Assembly: GCA_031772625.1 (NCBI GenBank)
Contig: CM062804.1
Coordinates: 278,460,598-278,524,597, forward strand
DNA length: 64,000 bases
Reading direction: 5' to 3'
Origin: Pinus tabuliformis
Taxonomy: Eukaryota > Streptophyta > Pinopsida > Pinales > Pinaceae
In this document: piece after piece, positions 36,901 through 47,578 of the stretch
How positions within the stretch are numbered: position 1 is the stretch's first letter
Layout of the letters: each line of letters begins with the position of its first letter
The notes under the pieces: generated by a model
What the model was told of the DNA's origin: nothing
Databases searched by the model: none
What the model saw: the letters and a program-made list of their open reading frames with translations, nothing else
Program-made: the position numbers and the translations under genes

Positions 36901-38463
36901 GTCACAAAGATGTTGGGTTATGACTTTGAAATCATCTACAAAAAAGGGAAGCAAAATGTGGTGGCAGATGCACTCTCAAGAAAGGATGAGGATGTGGAAG
37001 CATTGTTGTGCGCCATTTCTATTATCCAACCAGATTGGATAAACGAAGCAAGGGAGGAATGGAAGAATGACGAAGAAGTGTGGGCACTTATTCGAAAGCT
37101 ACAACAAGATTCCAGTACATCTGATACATTTAGCTGGCAAAATGATTCGTTATGGTACAAAGATCGCTTATACCTCTGTAAGAATTCCCAGCTAAAACAA
37201 AAGATTCTTATGGAATTGCACACTTCTCCCTTAGGAGGGCACTCAGGATTTTTAAAAACTTACCACAGGGTTAAGAAGGAATTTTTTTGGGATGGCCTTA
37301 AATCAGATATTCAAAAGTTTGTGGCGAAATGTTTGGTTTGCCAACAAAATAAAGTTGAAACAATTAAGACACCGGGTCTATTACAACCTTTATCCATTCC
37401 AAGCCAACGTTGGGAGGAGGTTTCAATGGATTTTATCACAGGTTTACCCAAGTCTGAGGGAAAGAGTGTCATCATGGTGGTAGTTGACAGACTTACCAAG
37501 TATGCACACTTTTGTGCATTATCACATCCATTTAAAGCCAGTACAGTTTCTACTGCATTTATGGAAACAATTCAAAAGCTACATGGAAACCCAAAGATTA
37601 TTGTAAGTGACAGAGATCCCATTTTCACTGGAAATTTTTGGACAGAATTATTTTCTTGTCTTGGTACTCAGTTAGCTCATAGCTCATCTTATCATCCTCA
37701 ATCTGATGGGCAAACTGAGATAGTAAACAAATGTTTGGAAGGATATCTTCGTTGCTTTGTATCTGATAAACAGACACAATGGGTCAAATGGTTGCCTCTG
37801 GCTGAATGGTGGTATAACACTTCCTTCCATACAGCAACAAAAATGACCCCATTTATGGCACTTTATGGGTATCAACCACCATCCATCACATCATATTTAA
37901 GAGAAAATTCTAAGGTTCAGGCAGTGGAACATCACATCGAACATCAACAACAAGTCCTCCAACTCTTAAAGGATAACCTCGTGTTGGCACAAAATAGAAT
38001 GAAACAACAGGCAGATCAACATCGCAGTGAAAGAAGTTTTGATGTAGGTGATTGGGTATTCCTACGGCTACAACCATATAAGCAAATGTCCCTAAAGCAA
38101 GCTAAGAAGGATAATAAATTATCACCAAAGTATTATGGTCCGTACAAGGTGTTGCAAAAGATTGGTACTATGGCATACAAATTGGAGCTTCCTGCAGCTT
38201 CTCGATTGCACCCAGTTTTCCATGTTTCATGTTTAAAGAAGGTTATAGGCGACAAGCTCCCAGTTCAAACAATATTGCCAGAACTTGACGAGGAAGGAAA
38301 AATTATATTGGAACCGGAAGCAGTCACAGAAACAAGAACTCGACAGCTACGAAATCGATCAATTTCAGAGTATCTTATCAAGTGGAAGAACTTATCCACT
38401 GAAGATTCCACATGGGAGGATGAGAATTTTATGCAGAAGTATCCAGAACTACTCAAGCATTGA
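33994..38463 (+). CDS. gag-pol polyprotein with chromodomain, intact
   Basis: 1489 residues with no stop. Residues 25-110 are a coiled-coil-like Lys/Asp/Leu region with a [12 protein letters not shown] run. The gag core follows (about 145-295). Next comes a zinc finger of the plant chromovirus form [14 protein letters not shown] (from residue 335), then an acidic linker. Protease has [12 protein letters not shown] (about 417). RT has [20 protein letters not shown] and FFDD as the catalytic box (about 738). RNase H has [10 protein letters not shown]. Integrase has an HHCC finger (GGHSG...CLVCQ), VSDRDPIF and DGQTE. The last 40 residues form a chromodomain ([16 protein letters not shown]). The start ATG is the first after the PBS with this long frame. 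The product would be cleaved into the proteins of a virus-like particle, and the chromodomain would bias integration. Clade not decided. Confidence 0.95.
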   Translation: MPRGKKMKTPSKEPESSSMTHEEEEEMLHDISKLQEQVQQMSRSQKLTEAKINGVESKIKGMEAKMDYLKKDLKTNMADLKTDLKTDLKTDMADLKTDLTNFLQEILTNGEKGVKETHDVNKSSVNHDSIDSNVGSKTHHIPKIDMRKFDGKDPATWILQMEQFFDLNNVQNTQKVRMATVYLEPNQFVWYQWLCSRKKFITWAILEELIAHYEDTKSNTFFSQLISLKQKGSVMEHIEEFQKLNIRVKDIPEEHRIDVFIGSLKDNIQHDVQLWEPDSLEKAFRLARKMESKIMATRKHTTHNYKDGSVVAPSLPQPIRLTPQQLEEKRAKGLCYSCDSKYTKGHKCAEKKLFYIDCEEEEEKEQERSKEEDILQEQSLDEEQINPTISCNALAGITTPQTIKIEGQIKKKKVIVLIDSGSTHNFIHCRVAKELNCFLYPAPECQVMIANGGTINFSGKCHNIKLSMGEYVLTSPMLSIPMGTIAFNFQELFIKFSTEGKEVELRGIAGKPGKIISSNGMTKLLKKEQRGVIAQLCSLDVSTLESSISPDLQKVLDNHSKVFETPKGLPPMRDHDHAIHLIPGSVPPNIRPYRYPYVQKSEIERMVAEMLEAGIIQPSQSSFSAPVVLVHKKDGSWRMCPDYRELNKLTIKDKFPIPVIDELLDELHGSIYFTKLDLRSGYHQIRMKIEDIPKTAFRTHEGHYEFLVMPFGLTNAPSTFQGLMNSIFKPFLRKFVLVFFDDILIYSKSWKDHVEHVDRVLQLLEEKQLYAKRSKCFFGVQEVEYLGHIVSHEGVKVDPSKIKAIKEWKIPTSIKHLRGFLGLTGYYRKFVKNYGRIAAPLTTLLKKDAFSWTPEATKAFEHLKEAMCQAPVLATPDFTKTFIVECDASGNGIGVVLMQDERPIAFESRPIKGKFLSKAIYEKEMLAILHALKKWRPYLMGRHFKVKTDHDSLKYFLEQRLSSEEQQKWVTKMLGYDFEIIYKKGKQNVVADALSRKDEDVEALLCAISIIQPDWINEAREEWKNDEEVWALIRKLQQDSSTSDTFSWQNDSLWYKDRLYLCKNSQLKQKILMELHTSPLGGHSGFLKTYHRVKKEFFWDGLKSDIQKFVAKCLVCQQNKVETIKTPGLLQPLSIPSQRWEEVSMDFITGLPKSEGKSVIMVVVDRLTKYAHFCALSHPFKASTVSTAFMETIQKLHGNPKIIVSDRDPIFTGNFWTELFSCLGTQLAHSSSYHPQSDGQTEIVNKCLEGYLRCFVSDKQTQWVKWLPLAEWWYNTSFHTATKMTPFMALYGYQPPSITSYLRENSKVQAVEHHIEHQQQVLQLLKDNLVLAQNRMKQQADQHRSERSFDVGDWVFLRLQPYKQMSLKQAKKDNKLSPKYYGPYKVLQKIGTMAYKLELPAASRLHPVFHVSCLKKVIGDKLPVQTILPELDEEGKIILEPEAVTETRTRQLRNRSISEYLIKWKNLSTEDSTWEDENFMQKYPELLKH

Positions 38464-38480
38464 GGACAACACTTTTTTGA

Positions 38481-38492
38481 AGGAGAGGGGCA
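38481..38492 (+). other. polypurine tract of the intact chromovirus
   Basis: AGGAGAGGGGCA ends directly at the 3' LTR start and lies 17 bases after the gag-pol stop. This is the expected priming site for plus-strand DNA. Confidence 0.9.
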
Positions 38493-38825
38493 TGTTGGGT
38501 CCCTATAATACTAGTGATTACCCCATTACTATTGTAGTTATACCCCTTATTTATATTGTTGTGCCCCTATTACCCCCATATTGTTATTTCTGTGCCCCAT
38601 AGAATCCCTCTATTGTTATTTTTGTGGCTTTATATTATTATTGTTAGGTCGGCTGGATTATATTGTGACTCCTTAGACTCCTATATATAGAAAGGAGGTT
38701 TTGTCATTTGTATCATCCAAGAATTGTTCATTTATGTAATGTAAAGGAGGTTGCCCCCTCGAAGAGGCTGAATTCTAAGGCGTTGATCTATCTTTTCTAT
38801 CTTTTCTTGAGCTGGTTTCATAACA
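38493..38825 (+). repeat. 3' LTR of the intact chromovirus
   Basis: 333 bp, the same length and ends as the 5' copy, with about seven base differences. The TTATA duplication follows at 38826-38830, then element A LTR sequence resumes. Confidence 0.95.
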
Positions 38826-40021
38826 TTATATGATAGAGGAAGGGTAGGTAGGGATGTATCATAGGTGCTCTGCACACTATTTTCCAAAACTAATCGAAAA
38901 AAGACTAAAAAAACCAGAGATTTATCTATTTTGACCTAATCTAACCTAAAAACCAGAAACATGATGAACAGAAGTTTATAGATAGGAAATCATGCAAGAG
39001 AACTATGGAAACTAAGCAAGAACATATCTAAACATGTAGACACAACTGATATCAACTTCTTCCAACCTAAAATCTAACACTAGCAATTGCATTGGAAGGC
39101 AAAAACAGTGTTTTTGTGGCACCAAGTATGCCTTGGTCTCAGCTCATGGTCCCAAGGAGGGAGAGATGAGGTCAAGGACTGATTGATGGCCTTTTTGCAG
39201 ATCTTTTCTGTTACCAAACTGTCAAATCAACCTGAAGCATCAAAAACTATTTAATCATCAAAAACAACCTAAGTAACAAAGCAAGATCTTAATCTAAATA
39301 ATAGAAATTATTCTATGAATGCAAGGATAACACATAAAAGTACACAAAGAAGGTACTGGCACTTGGGTTGGGCCCAACCCCAAGAGCTACATCCTCCTAA
39401 GAAAGCTCAGAGCTGGTACAAAGCGAAATTTATCTCCATTACTCAAAAAATAACCATGTTACAAAACTATTTACAGCAAGAGCTCGAAAATGAGCTGAAA
39501 TGCAGAGCTACACTAAAGTGCGAAAAACAATTGTTCAATGGCTAACCTACTGACTAAAATATAACTACCAAAACTAAGGCCCTAATCCTTCTTATTTATA
39601 CAAATGGGGACCTCCAACAGTCCTCCTAAAATCAAGGAAATCGACTTCCTGGAACTAAAGATAACGACAGTCCTACTTGACTTGCTTGGCTGCCCCTTGG
39701 CTTTGTGCTCAGAGTTTTTGATGGAAAATTCGAGGTAAGGGCTCATAAATGAAGGGGACACCCTTCTACAAATCCTCTCCCTTGTTCTTCCACGAATTTG
39801 GATGCCAAGTGCTCATTAAACCTTTGATTTTGTCTCAAAATTGACCAAAAATCTGCATAAAGCACACATTAGACTTTTTGGCATAATGACTAACCCAATT
39901 CACTCTATTAGCATAAATATGATCAGAAACATGCAATAAATTAATGAGAATGGTAGATTAAGTCGAATTAAGAGGTAAAATGAGCCCATATAATTACCCA
40001 TTTCTGGGGCTCATCAAAAAG

Positions 40022-40755
40022 TACACCCCCTCCTTAACGTAAGAGAAAATTGTCAAGCTAAATGGAAACATCAAAGGTTTAGTCATTTTGAATCAAGCTT
40101 GGGAGAACAGGGACATCATTCAAAGACATAGTTTCTGGGAAATAGGTAGTGGGAACAAGGCTCTTTTCTGGGAGGATTCCTAGCAACAAAGGCTGAAACT
40201 TGATCAAGATCACTATCACCAAATAAAGGCTGAAATGAAAAAGAGAGGGAAGATCAAAGTCAACTAGTACTAGGGAAAAAGTGAAGAAAATGACAAATGG
40301 AGAAATTAGATGAAACAAGAGGAATGGACTTCCCATATGAACCCCAAAACCTGGTCAGAGCTCTCTTCCGAATTACAAAAAACACAAATCCTCCTTGACT
40401 TGGCAGAGGATAAAATCAGATAGGGGAAAATCTCAGCCTAACACTTCATATCAAGAGGATCCTACAGATACATAACAAAGCACGATCAACTCCAACCAAA
40501 TCCGAAGTGGAATGTTATCTAGGATAGGAAGCACTGGCCACAAATTTCTATCTTTCTATGTTATTCATGCAAAGAAAATTTTTAACGTGGGACAATCTAA
40601 GAAGAAAATGATTTATTGGCCCCTCGGAATGCCCCCTATGTTAGCAACAAGAAGAAACCCCCAATCATCTGTTAAATGTCTACCCTTTCGCGTTTAATTT
40701 ATGGAATTGGATTTTTTTTGTCTTTAAAAGATTTGATCGGGACCCCTCTTCTATT
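40022..40755 (+). pseudogene. LINE ORF2, middle C-terminal piece
   Basis: It resumes the LINE frame that stopped at 24042 (WKE before, KYTPSLT after). It contains a stretch from IKGLVILNQAWENRD through SFWEIGSG to NKALFWEDS. That is the zinc-type region after RT in plant LINEs. Stops and frame changes are frequent. It ends where element B inserted (CAAGG at 40756-40760). Confidence 0.75.
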
Positions 40756-42452
40756 CAAGGTGATGAGACTCATCATTGGGTAACAATATGGACCTTAATA
40801 CACCTCCTTGATTATTCAAATAAACTCCTCATAATTTCTTACCTATTTTGATAATATTTTGATTAATGAGATGTGTAAAAGTGAGATATTATGCCTAGTG
40901 GACTAATGTGCATTGATTGGAGGTTTCTGAGATAAAATCATGGAAATTTTGGCTAATTGATGGCTGAAACTCGAATAAGACAAGGAGGAGAGGTTGTAGG
41001 AGATAGATCCTCCTATTTACTCCTCACTCATTTGAATATTCCTCCATCAAATCACACTAGTTTGGAGTTGCAAGCAGCCAAGCCATGAAGATCAAAAGGC
41101 AGTCGAGCCAGTGGCAGTTAAAGAGCCAGTTCGTATTAATTTTGGGAGACAAGTCTCCCTAGATTTGAGTTGAATCAAAGGGCTAAAGCTCTTGGGTTAG
41201 GACCCAACCCTATCAACAAAAGCTCCTCTTCTTGTATTTGTATTCTTAGTTGATTTCATATATTAATGGGTGAATTGTCTTTAGCATTATTTCATTGCAG
41301 GTAGTTGTGGATTTGATTAGTTTGATTCCATTTGTGTATTACTTCAGTAGTATCTTAGGAAGATAAATGAATATCAAAAAGCTATCAGTAGGTGTATTTG
41401 GTCTCACTCCTCCTTTTAGGGACCATGGTTTGAGGAAAGAACTCTTATGTAGCCCCCAAAAGATAGAATTATGATTTCTCATGGAAGTTAGGGATTTCTG
41501 TTACTTAGGCCAGCATTTTACTAGTTTTCAAGAATAGGATTTAATTTCCATTTCTTCTATCTTCAGTCTTACATTAGATCTCATCAAGGTTTCACATTAT
41601 TCTTCAAGTTTTCGCACACATGAAATAGGTAGCTATCTTATGAAATTTTGTTTTCCTTATTTAATTGAAAAGCTTCTTACACGATTTATGGATAAATATC
41701 AATGATTAATGCAATGCAAGAGTTTTAGCAGTATAGAGATATTTCATGGTTAGAAACCCCATCCTAACCTCACCCATCCATGGTTATCACTTTCTTCCAC
41801 TAAATCCCTCACCAAATTCATCATTCCATAATAATACTTCTCCAAGCTTGTTGAGCAAATCCAACCAGCTCACAACTCTGTTTTGAGCTCTAAAGGAGTC
41901 CTAGGCACTACCTTGCCACATTTCACCCACCATTCACCTTCCCTAAGCCTTACATCACCTTCCAAATCCCTCCTCTTTCTCTCGGCTGTATCTTGTAGGA
42001 ATACAAGGGATTCTATAGGAGCATTAGGACATCCTTTAGGTCGACTTGTAGTGGCGTGTTTCGAGGTCAAATTGTGAAAAAATCCCCTAGGGAGATAGGA
42101 GAAGACCCCTACTTTCCTCCCAAGCCATCTGACCATTCACCATCATCCCTAATCCACCTCACACATCACTAAAAGAAGTTAGCATTCACACTTTCACACA
42201 AAAAGACAAAAAGGGAAAAAAGAGTTATTTTGTTCATTTACATGCATAGCAGTAGAATGTTTGATGTTTGAAATTGCATGCCTAGGGTAATGGATTGCAC
42301 ATAGTTTAACTTAGCATTATCTTGGAGCAAAGCCTCTTAGAAGTTAGTTAGATGAATGGTGTGTTTAAGCATTTGATTTCAGTCTTTTCCTTACTACAGT
42401 AGATAATATTTTCTTTAGTGCAAATTTCCCTTTTTCTTAGTGGTAATCAAGA

Positions 42453-44820
42453 AACAACGTAAACTTTGAAACGGTAACTGATACTGTTACCCGTTTTGTA
42501 GAGATAGCAAAAGAGTGACCCGATTTCGAAAAGGGGCGATAGAGAACACACATATTCTTTTTAGAGCATAGTTTTTGGCACTTTAAATAACTGATACGAT
42601 TACCTGTTACGTAGGGGTAGTAAAAACGTGACCTGATTTTGAAAAGTGGTGATGCAAAATATACTTCTTTCTTTTCAGAGCATATGTTTTACACTTTAAA
42701 TTTTCTTATGTATCAAATATAAATATTTGTTTTTAAATGTTAGTGATTTTCATGCTGGTTTTGAAATGTGTTGATGCAGTATACCTTTTTTTTAGAGGAC
42801 TTAGGTTTCACACTTTAAAATTTATTATGTCCAATTTTTTTGAAATTATAATTACTTAACAAATTTTCAAGTTGTTTTATTTTTCTTTTTTTAAATTTTG
42901 ATTACTTAAAAAAACAAATACAAAACTATATATAAAAAAGACCAAAAAAAAAATAGTTTAAAAAAAAAAAAATTGTATCTCATAAACCATAAAATAATTT
43001 GAAAAAAAAAAAAGAAATTTAAAAAATAATATATAAAATTATGTAAAAATAGAAAATTAAAAAAAAAACATTAACAAAAACTACAAGAAAAAAAAACAAA
43101 CAAACAAAGAAACTAACTAGACTAAAAAAATAGAAAATTAACAAAAATTAATTTAAAAAACAAGTAAAATTAATGTTAAAAATATTAAAAAAAAAAAAAA
43201 ACCTAAAAAAATATAAACACAAATTATAAAACAAAAAAGTATGGAATTTTTAAAAATATATGTATCTTTCCAAGTTAAAAAATAAAAAATAAAAAATATT
43301 AACATTTAAGAATATATATATATATATATATAAAGCCCTATCTCTTTAATTTATATATACATATATATATATTAAAATTTAAAAATTTAAAACTATTTTT
43401 TTTAAACCATTTCTTTATTTCAAGAATAAAAAATCTAACAATGTTTTTTTCAACAAATTTTTATTTTTATTTTAAGAAAAATTACATTAGTCTTTTAAAC
43501 AAATTTTTTTATTTTATATTTAATTAAAAAAAAAAAAAAATTGCCTCTCGGCCTCCCGTGGTGGCGCGACCGTGGGCGAAGGGGCCTGCATGCAGTCCCC
43601 TCCACCCACGGTCGCGCCACCACGGGCGGTCGGGGGGCAAGGAGATGATTCCAATAATCGCCTCCCCACCCCCCAACGCCCGTGCTGGAACGGCCACGCA
43701 GTGCCCTCCACTCATGGCCGCGCCACCACAGGCGGCCGGGGGTTGGGAGGCGATTCCGAGAATCGCCTCCCCACTCCCTGGGCACCCGTGGTGGCGCGAC
43801 CATGCATGGAGGGATCTGCGTGCAGGCCCCCCCACCCACGGCCGTGCAACCACAGGCAGCCGGGGGCAGAATTTTTTTATCTTTTTTAATAAAAAATAAT
43901 AATAATAATAATAATTAAAAAAATAATTTAATTTTTTAAATAAAAATATAAATTTGTTTAAAAAAACATTGTTAATTTTTTTTTTTTTTTTAAATAAAAA
44001 AAATGGTTTAAAAAAATAAATTTAAATTTTTAATTTTTAATTTTTTTTTGTTTTTAAATTAAAGAGATGGGGCTTTATATATATATATATATATGAAAAA
44101 TACATATTTTCTTAAACTTTAAATTTTATTTTTTATTTTTTATTTTTTTAACTTGAAAAGATACATATATTTTAAAAAAATCCATGGTTTCTTGTTTTTT
44201 TGTTTTATAATTTGTGTTTATTTTTGTTTTTTTAGTTATTTTTTAATGTTTTTAATATTAATTTTACTAATTTTTAAAATTATTTTTTTTTAATTTTCTA
44301 TTATTTTTTAATCTAGTTTGTTTTTAATTTTTCTTTAATTTTTTTCTAGTTTTTGTTAATGTTTCTTTAAATTTTTCTATTTTTACTTACTTAATTATAT
44401 ATATATTTTTAAATCTTGCTTATTCTTTTTTAAATTATTTTATTGTTTATTAGATAATTTTATTTTTTTTCTCTTAACTTTTTTTTTTGTCTCTTTTATA
44501 TATAGTTTTATATTTGCTTTTTTAAGTAATCAACATTTAAAAAAAGGAAAATAAAACAACTTGAATTTTTTTTATTGTTCACAAGATAACTTTCTTTTTT
44601 CTATTTTTTTTTAAATATGTTTTTCTTACTATTTACTTGTTTATAATTTTTAAGTTTTCTTTTGTTTTTTAATTCTTATCTTTTATAGGTTAATTTTGTA
44701 TTTTTTTTAACATTTTTATGATTATTTTTTCTTTTTTTATGATTGATTCTTTTGTCTTTTTTTTATATGTTTGATTTTTTTTATTTTTTTTAGTATATAT
44801 GTTAATTTATGTTTTGTTTT

Positions 44821-44853
<33 letters not shown>

Positions 44854-45315
44854 TTATGTGTTTTTTCATTTTTTAAAATTTTAAATATTTTTTTTTTTTA
44901 TTTTATGTTTTCATTATTCTTTTGAAATTTTAATGTTTTTCAGGGTCATGATAAAATCTTTTACGCCATTATTTCGAAATGTTGAAATTTTACCCTTAAA
45001 AAAAAAGCGTTATCCCAACATCAATACTTATCGTTTTCAGGGTGCTTTTTGCACAAAATTTACCATTGAAAAAAAAAATGTTATTCGAACATCAACGCTT
45101 TCCATTTTGAGGGTGTGTTTTGGACACTTTCTGCACAAAAAATTGCTTTTCACTGCCATTTTTAAAACATGTTGAAAATTTACCCTAGAAAAAAAAAGGG
45201 TGTTATTTCAGCATCAACACTTTTCGTTTTTAGCACAGTTTTTGATGTTTTTACAGGTTTTTTTGCCAGAGTTCCTGTTTCAGTTTATAGTTCCCGTTTG
45301 AATGTTTACATTGTT
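42453..45315. mobile_element. Foldback-type DNA element with long inverted arms
   Basis: Absent from the other LTR of element B, so it is a discrete insertion. The termini are inverted repeats: AACAACGTAAAC on the left, and AACAATGTAAAC when the right end is read backwards. They match at about 22 of the first 27 bases. Flanks show a short AAG or AAGA duplication (42449-42452 and 45316-45319). Direct subterminal repeats occur at both ends (left near 42474, 42588 and 42755; right near 44965, 45040 and 45165). Between them, AT-rich arms of about 1.1 and 1.4 kb are inverted copies of each other, around a GC-rich core. It has no transposase ORF, so it would be non-autonomous. The short duplication does not fit the usual 8-bp hAT or 9-bp Mutator pattern, and the termini are not CACTA. 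The superfamily is unknown to me. Confidence 0.82.
43542..43869. repeat. GC-rich inverted and direct repeat core
   Basis: About 330 bp of very GC-rich DNA set in a surround rich in A and T. At 43555-43626 two perfect 22-bp arms (CCCGTGGTGGCGCGACCG and so on) enclose an inner palindrome around CTGCATGCAG, giving a nearly perfect 72-bp hairpin. The arm units recur downstream as direct and inverted copies (near 43706, 43784, 43829), with two smaller palindromes of the form GATTCYNAGAATC or similar. ORFs on both strands here come from this structure. Confidence 0.9.
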
Positions 45316-45524
45316 AAGATTATTTTGAATCAATAGAAGTCTAGTTTGAAAGACCATAGTGGTTTATCACAAGCTTAGCAGTGACAAAGAGTGGACCCAT
45401 CACATCTACCTGTGTATAAAACACTGTCACCTCCAAGTTTGTATGAACCTCGAGTTGATAAAGTAAAGTTGGTATCCCTAGGAGTTGCAACATTTTTGCT
45501 GCAATAGTGGTGCTCATCACATTT

Positions 45525-45542
45525 TGGTGCCGTTGCCAGGGA
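45525..45542 (+). other. primer binding site of element B
   Basis: TGGTGCCGTTGCCAGGGA, five bases after the 5' LTR end. It is close to the TGGCGCCGTTGCCGGGGA type of large plant gypsy elements, with two base changes from it. Confidence 0.85.
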
Positions 45543-45787
45543 GGTGTCTGAGTAATATTGATCTACACTTTATTTCTTCCATTTATTATCTCTGACATTC
45601 TGCTATTAGCTTCATTTCTGGAAAAGTAACTATTTATTTTGCTTTCTTTTCCATTCTGCAAGTGAGATTTCATTCAGTAGTTAGTTTCCATTCAATTTGT
45701 GATTTCAATTTTGCAATTATCCTCAAAGCTTGAAAAAACAAAAAACAAAAAGCAAGACAAAACACTTCTCTCATGTGTCACACGAAT

Positions 45788-47578
45788 ATGGATAACCTAG
45801 GAAAATTTCTAGCAAATACACCCACCACTTCAAATAGCCAACCTTCCCTCTTCTTCGGTAGCTATGAATTGGAGGACCATTTAGGTGAACAACCAGAGAG
45901 ATTTGAAGAACCTCCAGTGGGAGAAGAAGAAGGATAACCCATTCCAACTGACCTAATGGATGAAAATAGAAATGACAAAGGAGATAGACAAAGAATTGAG
46001 GGTGTCTTTCCCATCAAAGAAACTAATGGGGATACCAAGATGAAGAAAATAAGCCCCTCTGCTCTTCCTCATTTCCATGTCTTGACATTAGAAGATAGAG
46101 ACACTTTCTTTTTTGAGTTTGTTGTCATATGCAGAACTCATGGTTACACCAATAATGAGCACAAGTTCAAACTATTCCCATCCACTCTCAAGGATGCAGC
46201 TTTGTGTTGGTTCGTGGGTTTACCGGGGGGTAGCATCACAACCTGGGCTCAGATGCAACAAGCCTTCAAAAACAAGTATTGAGACTACTACAGGTCCAAA
46301 GACACTAAAGAGGAAAATTTTAGGTTGACCTTAGGGCATGATGAATCCCTAGAGGATTATGAAGAAAGATTCCAGCTTAACTACAAAAGGGCTAGGTGCA
46401 CACCTAATCCTGAATCACTAAAGCTAGTCCTACTCAGAAGGGTAGGGGAAGATATTTTGGATACCCTAAACCTCCTAGTAGGAGGGGACATCTACCAGCT
46501 ACCCTATGAAGATATCAAGACTATCTTTAGAAACCATTCTAGGGAAGCTAGGAAAAAGGGTAGGGGTAGTCAACCAATGGTCAATACATCATCTTCCAAT
46601 ACATCCATCAAAGGTGAAATTGGAAATATGCTGGAAGATTTCAAGAGTGAAATGTTGCAAACCCTTTCCTTACAGATGGACACTATGCACATCAAGAGAA
46701 ACAAGGAGGAAGCAGAGAGAGCCTTAGCCATTTTCTACCCTAGATGCAGAAGGAGGCACCCTAGGAATGAATGACCATTGAATCTGATTGAAGCTTGTTT
46801 GATTTGTGAATAAAACTACTCCAAAGAAAAGTGCACTTCTCTACCTAGACTAAAAGTTGTGTATGAGGGAACTGAAGGGGTGACTGAACAACTCTACTAC
46901 ATAAATCAAAGGAGACCTCATGTGCCTTGGCCATACCAGCAGGGCATGCAAGAGTCATCCCATGCCTATTACAACCCTAACCATACCACATCCATTCCCT
47001 CTTAGGGACCCTCTACTCATCCTTCCTGGTATACACCTCCTCCTTGGTCTTTTGCACCTCAGTACCATTCCAAGCTAACTAGCCAATCATTTCAGCCACA
47101 TGCTCTGCCACAACCTCAGTTGAATGCACCACCCCAGGGGTGGAGGCCCTCATACAAGAATGCTCCAGCTTTATTGCCTTCACCCCTAGTCAACCACAGA
47201 TTTTACACCCTGCTCCACCTAAGAAACCTCAGTGCCTACCCAGCCAAATCTGAACCCGAACATAGACAGAAACAACAATGTACAATGGAGAGACATCCTA
47301 TCCTGCTTATGTTTTGGAGATTCAGGAAATAGACTTGAGATCTGGGAGAGTACTCCTGAAAAACCAACCTCCACCTCCACCTAGGGAGAGTGAGGAGGAA
47401 AGAGAGGAAAGCATGCCTAGAGTAAATCCCCCACCCTTTCCTGAGAGATTAACTCATTTAGTCCAGCCTACCCTAGAAGAGAATGAACTTTTGGGTGAAT
47501 TAAAAAATGTATGTGTCAAAATTCCACTTCTCCAAGCCATCAAGGATGTACCTATTTACAACAAGTTGATCAAATAAA
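45788..47578 (+). pseudogene. Element B gag
   Basis: From ATG 45788 one frame reads MDNLGKFLANTPTTS. After a TAA at about 45935 come the gag core blocks FPSTLKDAALCWFVGLPG and AQMQQAFKNKY. After a TGA at 46280-46282 come LEDYEERFQLNYKRARCTPN, SIKGEIGNMLEDFKSEM and a degraded double finger (CRRRHPRNE, stop). A Pro-rich region (NQRRPHVPWPYQQG) follows, then after a frame change DLRSGRVLLKNQ and PLLQAIKDVPIYNKLIK just before protease. Gag forms the particle and binds RNA. At least four stops are present. It is the parent form of the shortened gag in element A. Confidence 0.82.

Larger units (their letters stand above)
32994..38825 (+). mobile_element. Intact young chromovirus (Ty3/gypsy)
   Basis: It is complete: 333-bp LTRs TGTTGGGT...CATAACA on both sides, initiator-Met-type PBS, one uninterrupted gag-pol with a C-terminal chromodomain, PPT, and a perfect 5-bp target duplication TTATA (32989-32993 and 38826-38830). 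The two LTRs differ at about seven positions (near 2%). It sits inside the 5' LTR of element A, in the opposite orientation to A. Of all elements in the window it is the only one that could encode every protein it needs. Confidence 0.95.
24043..40016 (-). mobile_element. Element A: pol-less gypsy-type LTR retrotransposon
   Basis: On the minus strand the LTRs begin TGATGAGC and end GCCCACCA (the left copy now has CCG). The 5' LTR is the right-hand copy, with a PBS beside it. The 3' LTR is the left-hand copy, preceded by a polypurine tract. The interior is only about 6.0 kb and holds a gag remnant, a long linker and a post-pol ORF; protease, RT, RNase H and integrase are absent. Target duplication is AAAAT (24038-24042) and AAAAG (40017-40021). 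PPT context and the post-pol ORF match element B, so A and B belong to one family. A is non-autonomous. Confidence 0.85.
32074..40016 (-). repeat. 5' LTR of element A, interrupted by a chromovirus
   Basis: The LTR is present as 32074-32993 and 38831-40016 (about 2106 bp together). It is split by the young chromovirus with its TTATA duplication. Compared with the left copy it carries about 35 extra bases near 32715, where a TCTACAGG word has been multiplied. Confidence 0.87.
40761..45519 (+). repeat. 5' LTR of element B, interrupted and with a deletion
   Basis: It matches the 3' LTR at 61584-63675, but with two changes. A 2.86-kb element is inserted at 42453. About 176 bp present at 61992-62167 is missing at the junction near 41163. 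The missing segment holds the TATAAATAA box. Without the insert this copy is about 1.89 kb. The end TGCTCATCA at 45519 is followed by the PBS. Confidence 0.88.

Noticed and set aside
43495..43899. Overlapping ORFs on both strands in the GC-rich block, up to 114 aa
   Set aside because: They follow the inverted and direct repeats of the GC-rich core, occur in most frames at once, and are Pro/Arg/Gly/His-rich without any domain.
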